From positions 1 through 64,000 of the forward strand of contig JANYJW010000012.1 of NCBI GenBank assembly GCA_025361705.1: 64,000 nucleotides of DNA, in the 5' to 3' direction. The notes beneath the pieces were generated by a model. It saw only the letters and a program-made list of their open reading frames with translations, had not been told where the DNA came from and did no database searches. Origin of the DNA: Gemmatimonas sp. GTDB lineage: Bacteria > Gemmatimonadota > Gemmatimonadetes > Gemmatimonadales > Gemmatimonadaceae. Positions 16,311-24,612 of this stretch are shown piece by piece (the stretch's first letter is position 1; each line of letters starts with the position of its first letter). The position numbers and the translations under genes were made by a program.

Positions 16311-17282
16311 GTGGGGCGCTGGTCGAAGGTCGCAGCCGCGTGTTGCATCATGGCGGCGCCGGCGTTGACGGCGAGCTGCACCAGCGCTTCGGAGCGCCCG
16401 CTGCGCGTGGCCACTGTTCCGTGGCCCGGCTACCAGCCGCTGCTTCTGGCGCAGAGCCTGGGCTACGTCGACACCGCCCGCGTGCGCCTGGTGGAGCTGG
16501 CCAACAACACGCAGGCGGCGGCCGCCATGCGGGCGGGTATGGTGGACGCCGCCACCGTGACGCTCGACGAGGCGCTCGTGTTGTTGCAGGACGGCGTCGA
16601 TCTGCGCGTGGTGCTCGTGATGGACGCATCCAATGGGGCGGACGCCGTGTTGGCGCGGCCAGAGATTGCGACGCTGCCGGCGCTGCGCGGCAAGCGGATT
16701 GCCGTGGAGGCCGCCGCCGTCGGGGCGGTGATGCTCGATGCGGTGCTGTCGGAGGCGGGCTTGTCGTCCGCCGACATCCGCCTGGTCACGCTGCCGGTGA
16801 ACCTCCACGCGCATGCCTACGCCGAGCACATGGTGGATGCCGTGGTGACGTACGAGCCCGTGCGCTCGCAGTTGCTCGCACTCGGGGCGCGCGTTGTGTT
16901 CGACAGCCGACAGATTCCTGGGCGGATTGTGGATGTGCTGGCTGTGCGTGCGGAGGCGATGGAAAATCATCGGGCAGGCCTGACCCAGCTGGTCGCGGCC
17001 CATTTCAGGGCACTCGACTATCTCTCCCGGCAGCCCGCCGACGCGTACCGGCGCATCGCACCGTATTTACGGGTTGCGCCGGATCTGGTGCGCCCGCAGT
17101 TCGACGGCCTCGCGCTGGCGAGTCTGGCCGACAACGGGGTGCAACTGTCTGGCGCAAGTCCCACGTTGCCCGGCCAGATGGCTGCGCTCGACACGCTGAT
17201 GTTCCGTCGCAATCTGCTGCGCATGCTGGTGCCGTTGACCCACCTGGTGGACGATCGGTTCTTGCCGCCGGCGACTCCGTGA
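16311..17282 (+). CDS. ABC-type substrate-binding lipoprotein (NMT1/SsuA-like)
   Basis: 323 residues from a GTG at 16311, preceded by GGGGGAG. This start gives a signal sequence with lipobox LTASC. The mature protein follows the NMT1/SsuA fold of nitrate, sulfonate, taurine and thiamine-precursor binding proteins: VATVPWPGYQPLLLAQSLGY, MRAGMVDAATVTLDEAL, LPALRGKRIAVE, YEPVRSQLLALGARVVFDS. No permease or ATPase gene is nearby. Its stop overlaps the GTG of a membrane histidine kinase, so the protein probably hands a ligand signal to that kinase instead of feeding a transporter. Ligand unknown. Confidence 0.82.
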   Translation: MGRWSKVAAACCIMAAPALTASCTSASERPLRVATVPWPGYQPLLLAQSLGYVDTARVRLVELANNTQAAAAMRAGMVDAATVTLDEALVLLQDGVDLRVVLVMDASNGADAVLARPEIATLPALRGKRIAVEAAAVGAVMLDAVLSEAGLSSADIRLVTLPVNLHAHAYAEHMVDAVVTYEPVRSQLLALGARVVFDSRQIPGRIVDVLAVRAEAMENHRAGLTQLVAAHFRALDYLSRQPADAYRRIAPYLRVAPDLVRPQFDGLALASLADNGVQLSGASPTLPGQMAALDTLMFRRNLLRMLVPLTHLVDDRFLPPATP

Positions 17283-20032
17283 GGCGGTTCTCGACCGTTC
17301 CGCTGGGGCGATGGCTGCCCATCGGCATGACCGTCTCGTTTGTCGTGCTGCTGACCGCGTCGGCCTTGTGGCGCGACTGGCGGCATGCGGCGGCCGCCGA
17401 GGCGCGGGCACGCGAGTTTGTGACGTTTCAACTGGCGGGCGAACAGCATAGCGTGGAGCAGTTGCTTGCGGCAGGGGACACCAGCGTCGTCGCCGAGGAG
17501 ATTGCGCAGTTGGGCGCCATTCCCGAGGTGTTGGTGCTCGCGCTGGTCGATGGCCAGGGGCGGGTGCTGCTCTCCAGCCGGGCGGTCCTCGAAGGCCGGC
17601 TGATGCGTGAAGCGCTTCCCGAATTCAGCGAGGCGCTGCTGCGTCAGGTGAAAGGCAGCCGCCACCTGGCGCTGGACGTCAACGCCGGGCGCACCGTGCT
17701 GCGGGCATACCAGCCGGTCATCCTGGCCATGGAGCCAGGCAACCTGCGGCCCTCGTCGGTGGGTGGCCTGCTACTGGCCTATGACATGACGGCGGCGCGG
17801 CTCATCGCGCGGCGCGAAGTGGTGGCGACGACGCTCGCGGAGATCGCGTTTGCGTTGGTGGTGCTGGTGCTCGTGATCCTGTTGATGCATCGCTGGCTTT
17901 CGTTGCCGCTGACGCATCTGCAGCGTGCGGTGCGCCGCATCAGCCGCGGCGACTTCACCGCCGAGTTTGAGGTGACTGGCGCAGGCGAGCTGGCCGAGCT
18001 CAGCCTCGACCTGCGGCGCATGGAAGCCGACCTCCGTGCCGCGGCCGGTGACCGCGACCGCCACGAGGCCGCCTTGCGTGCGAGCGCCGAAGGGCTTGCC
18101 ATCACGCTGCACTCCATTGGCGACGCGGTGCTTGCCACCGACGCCGAGGGGCGCGTCAACCGCATGAATCCTGCGGCCGAACGCCTCACCGGGTGGGTTT
18201 TGGCCGACGCCATCGGCCGGTCGCTGCCTGAGGTCGTTCGCATCATCAACACGCGAACGCGCGAGCCGGTGGAAGATCCGGTGCGCCAGGTGCTGGCGCA
18301 CAACGCCATTGTGCAACTGTCCGACGAGACCACGCTCATCGCGCGCGATGGTCGCGAGCTCCAGGTGTCGGACAGCGCGGCCCCCATCCGGAACGCGACG
18401 GGGCAGGTGGTGGGCGTGGTGCTCGTCTTTGCCGATGTCACGGAGCAGTACCGGGTGCGGGAACAGCTGGCCAGCACCACCGAGATGCTGGAGCACACCG
18501 GGGCCATTGCCCAGGTCGGCGGCTGGGAGCTGGATGTACGGACCAATCATGTCACGTGGTCGCGCGAGACGTACCGCATTCACGACGTCGATCCAAGCGT
18601 CGATCCGCCGCTCGACGTCGCGCTCAATTTCTATCCTTCAGAGGCGCGCCCCATGATGGAGGCGGCGTTGATTGGAGCCGTGGAGCGCGGCGTCCCGTTC
18701 GACCTCGAGTTGCCGTTTATCACGGCGTTGGGCCGCCGCATCTGGGTGCGCAGCCAGTGCTCGCCCGTGTTGGACGGTGGCTCGGTGATCAAGCTGGTCG
18801 GGGCGTTCCATGACATCACGAAGCGCCGGGAATCGGACGAGTTGCAGCAGGCGCTGCAGGAGCAGCTGACGCAGGCGCTGAAGATGGAGTCGGTGGGGTT
18901 GCTGGCCGGCGGCGTGGCGCACGACTTCAACAACATGCTGGGCGTCATCCTCGGCAATGCCGACCTCGCGCTGGAAGAAGTCGACGCCGCCAGTGCAGCC
19001 CACGCCGGGCTTCTGGAAATCCAGCAGGCTGCGGTGCGATCGGCCGTGTTGACGCGTCAGCTCCTCGCCTTTGCCCGCAAGCAGGACGTACGACCGCGCC
19101 TGGTGGACCTGAATGACACGGTCGAAAATGCGCTCAAGATGATGCAGCGCCTCATTGGCGAGAACATCGAGCTGCAGTGGCAACCGGCCGCCGCGTTGTG
19201 GCCCGTCTCCGTGGATCCCGCGCAGTTGGACCAGATTCTCACCAACCTCTGCGTCAACGCGCGCGCCGCCATTGCCGATGTCGGCTCACTCACCGTGGGC
19301 ACGGGCAACTGCGTCCTGACCGCCGCCGACTGCGCGAACGACATGGAGGCCGCGCCAGGGGAGTATGTGCGCCTGTCGGTGGCCGACACCGGGCACGGCA
19401 TGTCGGCCCAGACGATGTCGCACATTTTCGAGCCCTTCTTCACGACCAAGAGCATTGGCCAGGGCACCGGGCTTGGCCTCTCGATGGTCTACGGCGCCGT
19501 GCGGCAGAATCGCGGCTTCATACGGGTGACGAGCGAACTCGCCGTCGGGTCGACCTTTGAGATCTTCCTGCCGCGGCATGTGGCGATGGAAAGCGGGGAC
19601 GTGTCGGCGCGCCACGCGAGCGTGGCGTGCGCCGTGCGCCGCGGCGAGGAGACGATTCTGCTGGTTGAAGACGAGCCCGGAGTCCTGCGGCTCACCGCAC
19701 GGCTGCTCGCCCTGCAAGGCTACACCGTGCTCAGCGCGGGCACCCCGGGCGATGCACTGCGCCTGGCCAAGGAGCACGCGGGGGACATCCACCTGGTCCT
19801 CACCGACGTGGTGATGCCGGAGATGAACGGCCGCGTCCTGGCCGATACGCTGCTCGGGCTCTATCCCTACCTGAAGCGGCTCTACATGTCGGGGCACACC
19901 GCCGAAATCACGGCGCAGCACGGAGTGCCCGTCGACGCCAGCACCCCGTTGATTGAGAAGCCGTTCACGGCGGCAGCGCTCGCGGCGGCGGTGCGGCAGA
20001 CGCTGGACGGGGGAATATCATTCCCCCCATGA
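17279..20032 (+). CDS. Membrane-bound hybrid sensor histidine kinase with receiver domain
   Basis: 917 residues from a GTG at 17279 overlapping the preceding stop. Order: TM helix (about 12-32), periplasmic sensor (33-175), TM helix (about 185-207), HAMP (208-262), two PAS/PAC domains (about 275-395 and 405-520), HisKA with HDFNN and phospho-acceptor His548, HATPase_c (N box ILTNLCVNARAA, G boxes DTGHGMS and GQGTGLGLSMVYG), and a receiver domain with Asp843 in LTDVVMPEMN. The HDFNN type is common in hybrid kinases that transfer to their own receiver. Overlap with the upstream binding lipoprotein suggests that protein supplies the signal. No separate output regulator is adjacent. Confidence 0.92.
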   Translation: MRRFSTVPLGRWLPIGMTVSFVVLLTASALWRDWRHAAAAEARAREFVTFQLAGEQHSVEQLLAAGDTSVVAEEIAQLGAIPEVLVLALVDGQGRVLLSSRAVLEGRLMREALPEFSEALLRQVKGSRHLALDVNAGRTVLRAYQPVILAMEPGNLRPSSVGGLLLAYDMTAARLIARREVVATTLAEIAFALVVLVLVILLMHRWLSLPLTHLQRAVRRISRGDFTAEFEVTGAGELAELSLDLRRMEADLRAAAGDRDRHEAALRASAEGLAITLHSIGDAVLATDAEGRVNRMNPAAERLTGWVLADAIGRSLPEVVRIINTRTREPVEDPVRQVLAHNAIVQLSDETTLIARDGRELQVSDSAAPIRNATGQVVGVVLVFADVTEQYRVREQLASTTEMLEHTGAIAQVGGWELDVRTNHVTWSRETYRIHDVDPSVDPPLDVALNFYPSEARPMMEAALIGAVERGVPFDLELPFITALGRRIWVRSQCSPVLDGGSVIKLVGAFHDITKRRESDELQQALQEQLTQALKMESVGLLAGGVAHDFNNMLGVILGNADLALEEVDAASAAHAGLLEIQQAAVRSAVLTRQLLAFARKQDVRPRLVDLNDTVENALKMMQRLIGENIELQWQPAAALWPVSVDPAQLDQILTNLCVNARAAIADVGSLTVGTGNCVLTAADCANDMEAAPGEYVRLSVADTGHGMSAQTMSHIFEPFFTTKSIGQGTGLGLSMVYGAVRQNRGFIRVTSELAVGSTFEIFLPRHVAMESGDVSARHASVACAVRRGEETILLVEDEPGVLRLTARLLALQGYTVLSAGTPGDALRLAKEHAGDIHLVLTDVVMPEMNGRVLADTLLGLYPYLKRLYMSGHTAEITAQHGVPVDASTPLIEKPFTAAALAAAVRQTLDGGISFPP

Positions 20033-20309
20033 CTTCACACGCGAACCCCGGGCAATTGCCGGCGCTGGGCGCCGAGGCGCTGGAGCAATTCCAGCGGCTG
20101 CAGGACGAGGCCACATAGGAAGTTCTCGCGCTTCATCTCGAGTTCCTTCGTCCGGTGCTCGAGGTCGGCCTGCTGCAGTCGAGGATCGCATGGACGCGCC
20201 GAACGGCGCTGTCGTGGCCGGCGCGTTGCGCACCGTCCGGTTGCCGTGCCTGGCAGCGAAGGGGGCCCCCAAGGTACCCGTGGTGCAATCGCCGGCACGC
20301 GCGCCGTGG

Positions 20310-20460
20310 GCCGACGCGGCGCTGCTGGAAGAGGCACTGCTCGCCGGCCACCATCACGTCGCATTGGCGCTGGTGCACCGCCGCATGGATATCGGCACGC
20401 CGCTGGGTGGCATCGAACTGCACCTGATGCAACCCGCGCTCTACCGATTCGGCGCGCGGC
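20310..20460 (+). pseudogene. Remnant resembling a B12-binding helical cap domain
   Basis: One reading frame gives ALLEEALLAGHHHVALALVH, then RRMDIGTPLGGIELHLMQPALYRFG, close to the four-helix cap that precedes cobalamin-binding domains in methionine synthase-like and light-sensing regulators. The Rossmann-type cobalamin domain with DxHxxG does not follow; instead a CpcT-like sequence begins in a different frame. A stray 29-codon frame starting MTSHANPGQL at 20029 lies just upstream in yet another frame. The stretch looks like a deleted sensory gene. Recognition is from pattern only. Confidence 0.4.
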
Positions 20461-20475
20461 GCGGCGTACCAGCAT

Positions 20476-20949
20476 GTGCGCGCGGTGCTGCGCATCACGC
20501 CGGTGGCGCTTGGCGGCAATCCGCAGGGTGCCGTGGCCTTCTATCTCGAGCAGGCGCTGGCGGGGAGTGAAGGCGCCCCGTACCGGCAGCGCGTCATCGT
20601 GCTGCAGCGCACGGACGGCGCGATCATCAATGCCTTGTATCGGCTGCGGACCCCGCAAGCCTTCATCGGGTTTGCCGGGCGCGCGCCGCTCACGGTGGCG
20701 GATCTCGAGCGCGACCCGGGATGCGACGCCTCGTGGACGGTGCGCGCCGATTCGGTGGCGCGAGGTTCGGCGGGCACTGCGGGGCGATGCGCCAGCACCC
20801 TGCGCGGGGCGACGCACGTCGTCTCGGAGTTTGCCTTGACGGCCGATTCGTTTACGACGCTTGACCAGGGGCTGGACGACGCCGGCAGCGTGCGGTGGGG
20901 TCCGCCGGCGGGGGAAATCGGCCACGTGTTCGTGAAGCGCAGGCCGTAG
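20476..20949 (+). pseudogene. CpcT/CpeT-like protein, N-terminally truncated
   Basis: 157 codons from a GTG at 20476. The pattern AVLRITPVAL, VAFYLEQAL, YRQRVIVLQR, INALYRLR, DPGCDASWTV, GATHVVSEFALT and a final W-G-P segment matches CpcT/CpeT proteins (about 190-200 residues), first known as phycobiliprotein lyases but also present in non-phototrophs with unknown roles. The usual first 20-30 residues are absent, and the sequence directly before is a B12-cap-like remnant in another frame. It may be a broken gene or one with a misplaced start. Confidence 0.55.
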
Positions 20950-20960
20950 ACGCCTGCGGC

Positions 20961-21010
20961 GCCGCACGCCGCGGCACGCCGCGGCACGCCGCCGCACGCC
21001 GCCGCACGGC
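20961..21010. repeat. 10-bp tandem repeat, five units
   Basis: Five near-identical copies of GCSGCACGCC lie head to tail between the CpcT-like gene and the convergent small secreted protein gene. The only variation is C or G at the third position, plus one change in the last unit. It is probably a slippage-prone minisatellite; no coding role is seen. Confidence 0.8.
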
Positions 21011-21018
21011 GCACCGTG

Positions 21019-21393
21019 CTACGGCTTTGCGCGCTCGGCGGTGAACGCCTCAGTCACGCCGCCCGAGAGGTCGATGGCGCCCTTCATGGCGTCGCCGGTC
21101 ACGGTGGCAATGACGGTGAGCGCGATGGCGTTGCCGCCGTAGTCGATGGTGTAGGAGAAGGTCACTTCATTGCCCTTCACGCTGCCTTTCAGCGGCACGT
21201 CGCCGGTGGCGCGCTTTACGGTGCCGCTGAGCGAGTCGCCCGTCTGGACGAAGACGACCTTGAACGCCCGGGGTCCGCCCGGCGTGTTCATGGTTGCGTT
21301 CCATTCTCCGGCCACCTGTGCGGCGCCCTGGGCAGAGGCAGTGGGAGCGGCGGCGAACGCGGCCACGACGAGGGCAAGGAACAGGGTGCGCAT
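21019..21393 (-). CDS. Small secreted protein of unknown function
   Basis: 124 residues from the ATG at 21393, with GGAGA five bases upstream. Signal peptide LFLALVVAAFAAAPTASAQ. The mature part (GEWNATMNTPGGPRAFKVVF, GDSLSGTVKRATGDVPLKGS, NEVTFSYTIDYGG) is an all-beta lipocalin-like fold often seen in small exported proteins of soil bacteria, with a repeating weight-G-x-W start. It is transcribed away from the M16 peptidase gene. Confidence 0.75.
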   Translation of the reverse strand: MRTLFLALVVAAFAAAPTASAQGAAQVAGEWNATMNTPGGPRAFKVVFVQTGDSLSGTVKRATGDVPLKGSVKGNEVTFSYTIDYGGNAIALTVIATVTGDAMKGAIDLSGGVTEAFTAERAKP

Positions 21394-21636
21394 GGGGTCT
21401 CCAGCTGAAGGGCGGCAGCGTGTGCATGGGGGCGCACGCCGCAATCTACGCAGGACAACGGGCTGATGTACGCGGCGCGCCGCTCCGCCGTTGGCCCACC
21501 TTTCCTTGGCCTCCGGGGCACCACAGTTTCATTGGATGCGCACGCCGCTCCGGCGGCCCGTGCGCGACCTGCCGGCCCGCCCCCCGGACCACGACACATC
21601 TCGCCAGTTTCACGACTGGCCTCTCGGGGAGAGCCC

Positions 21637-24498
21637 ATGAAGCACCGCCTGCTCAGCGTCCTCACGCTCGTCTTTGCGTTCGTGCTCACCGGGTTCGCCG
21701 GTGGCGCCAAGGACTTCAGGATCCCGTACGAAAAGTACGTACTGCCCAACGGCCTCAACGTCATCCTGCACGTCGACAAGTCGAACCCCATCACCACCGT
21801 CTACCTCGTGTACCACGTGGGGTCGGGGCGCGAGGAAAAGGGACGCACGGGCTTTGCGCACCTCTTTGAGCACCTGCGCTTCAACGAGTCGCAGGACATT
21901 CCGCAGGGGATGTGGTTCAAGAAGCTGCAGACGGCGGGCGCGACCAACGTCAACGGCTCCACCAACACCGACCGCACCAACTACTACGAGGTGGTGCCCA
22001 AGAACGCGCTCGAGATGGCGCTGTGGATGGAGTCGGACCGCATGGGGTGGCTGCTGCCCAAGTTCACGCCGCAGACCTTCATCACCCAGCAGAACGTGGT
22101 GCAGAACGAGAAACGCCAGGGCGAGAACGCGGCGTATTCGCAGACGTCGTACATCAACGACAAGCTGATGTTCCCCGAGTCGCATCCGTACAACTGGCAG
22201 GTCATCGGCTCGCTGGACGATCTGGCGAACGCGACCATCCAGGACGCGGTGAACTTCCACGACAAGTATTACGGCCCGAGCAACGCGACCCTGGTGGTGT
22301 CGGGCGACATCGAGCCGGCCGCCACGAAGAAGCTCATCGACAAGTATTTCGCCGAGATCAAGTCGTCGCCCAAGCCGGCCCCGCTCGCCAAGCAGCCGGT
22401 GACGCTCCGGGAGACGGTGCGCGCGTCATACGAAGACCGCCTCGCCAACGCGCCGATGCTCACGATGACCTTTCCGACGGTCGAGGAGTACAGCAAGGAC
22501 GCGTACGCGCTGCAGTTCCTGGCGCGCATCGTCGCCGGCAGCAAGAAGTCGCCGCTGTACAAGGTGCTGGTGGAGGAACGCAAGCTCGCGCCGGCTGGCG
22601 GTGGTGGCGGTGGCGGCCGCGGCGGGTTCGGTGGCGGCGGCTCGGTGTCGGCCAACCAGCGTAGCCGCGAAGTCGCCGGCGCGTTCCAGGTGACGGTGCG
22701 TCCGTTCCCGAACGTGAAGCTGGGCGACGTCGAGAGTGCGCTCATGGAAGGCTTCGCCCGCTTCGAGAAAGAGGGCTTCTCGGTGCAGGACGTCGAGCGG
22801 CAGAAGGCGGGGCTGGAGTACCGCTTCTACTCGCAGATCGGGTCCATCTTTGGCAAGGCGACGCAGCTCGGCAACTACAACGCCATGAAGGGCACGCCGG
22901 ACTACATGGCCACCGACCTGCAGAACACGATGAACGTCACCAAGGACGATGTGCTGCGAGTGTACGACACGTACATCAAGGGCCACGCGTTCGTCCTGCT
23001 GAGCACGGTGCCGGCCGGCAAGCTCGACCAGGCAGCCCCCAACTCGAAGCCGTTCATCGTACCCGAGGAGTCGGCGGACAAGCAGGGCACCAAGCGCGAT
23101 GTCGGCACCTACACGCCGGCACCGATTCCCTCAAAGATCGACCGCTCCAGGGAGCCGGCCAAGGGACCCGAGCCGGTCGTGCCCGTGCCGTCCATCTGGA
23201 CGGCGAAGACGGCGAACGGCATTCCGATGTTCGGCATCACCAAGTCGGCGCTGCCCATCGTCGAGTTCTCCATCACGCTCAAGGGCGGCATGTTGCTCGA
23301 CCCGGCCGGCAAGGTGGGCACGGGCTCCATGATGGCGCGCCTGATGAACGAGGGCACGGCCACGCGCACGGCGGTGGAGCTGCGCGAGGCCATTGAGGAC
23401 CTGGGCGCGAACGTCAGCATTTCGGGCGGCGACGAATCGATCACCGTGAGCGGCAGCTGCCTGGCGGGCAAGCTCAACGACGTCTTTGCCATTGCGCGTG
23501 AGATGATGTTCGAACCGCGCTGGGATGCCAGGGAATTCGATGCGGCCAAGGGGCAGGTGATCGAGGGCGTGAAGCGCTCCGAGACGAACCTGACGACCAT
23601 CGCCGCGAGCGTCTTTGACAAGCTGGTGTATGGCCCGGACAACATCCTGGCCAACGCACCGGGCGGGACGGTCGCGTCGCTGCAGGCCATCACGCTCGAC
23701 GATCTCAAGGCGTACTACGCGGCCAACTTCTCGCCGTCGGTGGCGAAAATCACCGTGCTCGGCGATGTCTCCAAGGACGCGGCGGTGAAGCTCTTTGCCG
23801 GGCTCTCCGCCTGGAAGTCCGTGCCGGTGATGATGCCCGCCGTGACGGTGACGCACGCCGCCGCACCAGGCGTCTATTTCATCGATGCGCCCCGCGCCAA
23901 GCAGAGCACGTTCGTTGTCGGGCACCTCAGCCTCGCGGCCACCGACCCGGACTACTACAAGACCATCGTGATGAACCACAAGCTGGGCGGCGACTTCGCG
24001 AGCGTCTTCAACATGATCCTGCGCGAGGAGAAGTCGTTCACCTACGGCGCGCGCTCGGCGTTCAGCGGCAGCGCGTATCCAGGCGCCTTCCGCATGACCA
24101 CGCAGGTGCAGAGCAACGCGACGTTCGAGACGGCCAAGATCGTCAAGGACGAGATTGCCAAGTACCGCACGGGCGTCACGGCCGAGGATCTGGAGAACGT
24201 CAAGAACACCCTGCTCAAGGCCAACGCCGGCCGGTTCGAGACGCTGCAGCAGCTGGGCGGGATGCTGAGCCCCATCGTGGCCTATGGCTACCCGTTCGAC
24301 TATGTGCACCAGCGCGAGCTGGCCGTGCGCACCATGACGCTCGCCCAGCACACCGCGCTGGCGCAGAAGTACCTGCACCCCGAGCGCCTGGTGTTCGTGA
24401 TCGTGGGCGACAAGGCAACGCAGTTCGACCAATTGAAGGCGTTGGGCCTGGGGGATCCGATACTCCTGGATAAGGACGGGAAGCCGGTGGCCAAGTAG
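21637..24498 (+). CDS. Secreted M16-family zinc metallopeptidase, two-domain
   Basis: 953 residues from the ATG at 21637, which gives a signal peptide (LLSVLTLVFAFVLTGFA). The N-terminal half has the inverted zinc motif HLFEH (75-79), the M16 hallmark, and the conserved NVNGSTNTDRTNYYE. The C-terminal half (from about 520, TANGIPMFGITKSALPIVEF) is the second M16 unit without the zinc motif, which supplies the substrate cradle. A glycine-rich linker (about residues 322-338) interrupts the first half. Such periplasmic peptidases (PqqL/insulinase-like) degrade peptides in a closed chamber. Followed by hairpins at 24500-24554. Confidence 0.92.
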   Translation: MKHRLLSVLTLVFAFVLTGFAGGAKDFRIPYEKYVLPNGLNVILHVDKSNPITTVYLVYHVGSGREEKGRTGFAHLFEHLRFNESQDIPQGMWFKKLQTAGATNVNGSTNTDRTNYYEVVPKNALEMALWMESDRMGWLLPKFTPQTFITQQNVVQNEKRQGENAAYSQTSYINDKLMFPESHPYNWQVIGSLDDLANATIQDAVNFHDKYYGPSNATLVVSGDIEPAATKKLIDKYFAEIKSSPKPAPLAKQPVTLRETVRASYEDRLANAPMLTMTFPTVEEYSKDAYALQFLARIVAGSKKSPLYKVLVEERKLAPAGGGGGGGRGGFGGGGSVSANQRSREVAGAFQVTVRPFPNVKLGDVESALMEGFARFEKEGFSVQDVERQKAGLEYRFYSQIGSIFGKATQLGNYNAMKGTPDYMATDLQNTMNVTKDDVLRVYDTYIKGHAFVLLSTVPAGKLDQAAPNSKPFIVPEESADKQGTKRDVGTYTPAPIPSKIDRSREPAKGPEPVVPVPSIWTAKTANGIPMFGITKSALPIVEFSITLKGGMLLDPAGKVGTGSMMARLMNEGTATRTAVELREAIEDLGANVSISGGDESITVSGSCLAGKLNDVFAIAREMMFEPRWDAREFDAAKGQVIEGVKRSETNLTTIAASVFDKLVYGPDNILANAPGGTVASLQAITLDDLKAYYAANFSPSVAKITVLGDVSKDAAVKLFAGLSAWKSVPVMMPAVTVTHAAAPGVYFIDAPRAKQSTFVVGHLSLAATDPDYYKTIVMNHKLGGDFASVFNMILREEKSFTYGARSAFSGSAYPGAFRMTTQVQSNATFETAKIVKDEIAKYRTGVTAEDLENVKNTLLKANAGRFETLQQLGGMLSPIVAYGYPFDYVHQRELAVRTMTLAQHTALAQKYLHPERLVFVIVGDKATQFDQLKALGLGDPILLDKDGKPVAK

Positions 24499-24499
24499 C

Positions 24500-24554
24500 G
24501 CCGGCCGCCGTGGCGGCCGCACCGTCGCCTGAGTCCAATGGGGCTCAGGCGACG
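24500..24554 (+). terminator. Tandem hairpins after the M16 peptidase gene
   Basis: CGGCCGCC/GGCGGCCG (24502-24519) makes a tight hairpin directly after the stop codon. CGTCGCCTGAG (24523-24533) and CTCAGGCGACG (24544-24554) form a perfect 11-bp stem with a 10-base loop. There is no long T-run, which is common in GC-rich genomes. Position and symmetry make a terminator the best reading. Confidence 0.6.
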
Positions 24555-24612
24555 TCCCCTATCCGTGACCATGTTACCAGGCAATGTTCCCTGACGTGAT
24601 TTCCACTCCAAC

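Noticed and set aside
20961-21010. Possible CRISPR-like repeat
   Set aside because: The units are head to tail without spacers; it is a minisatellite.
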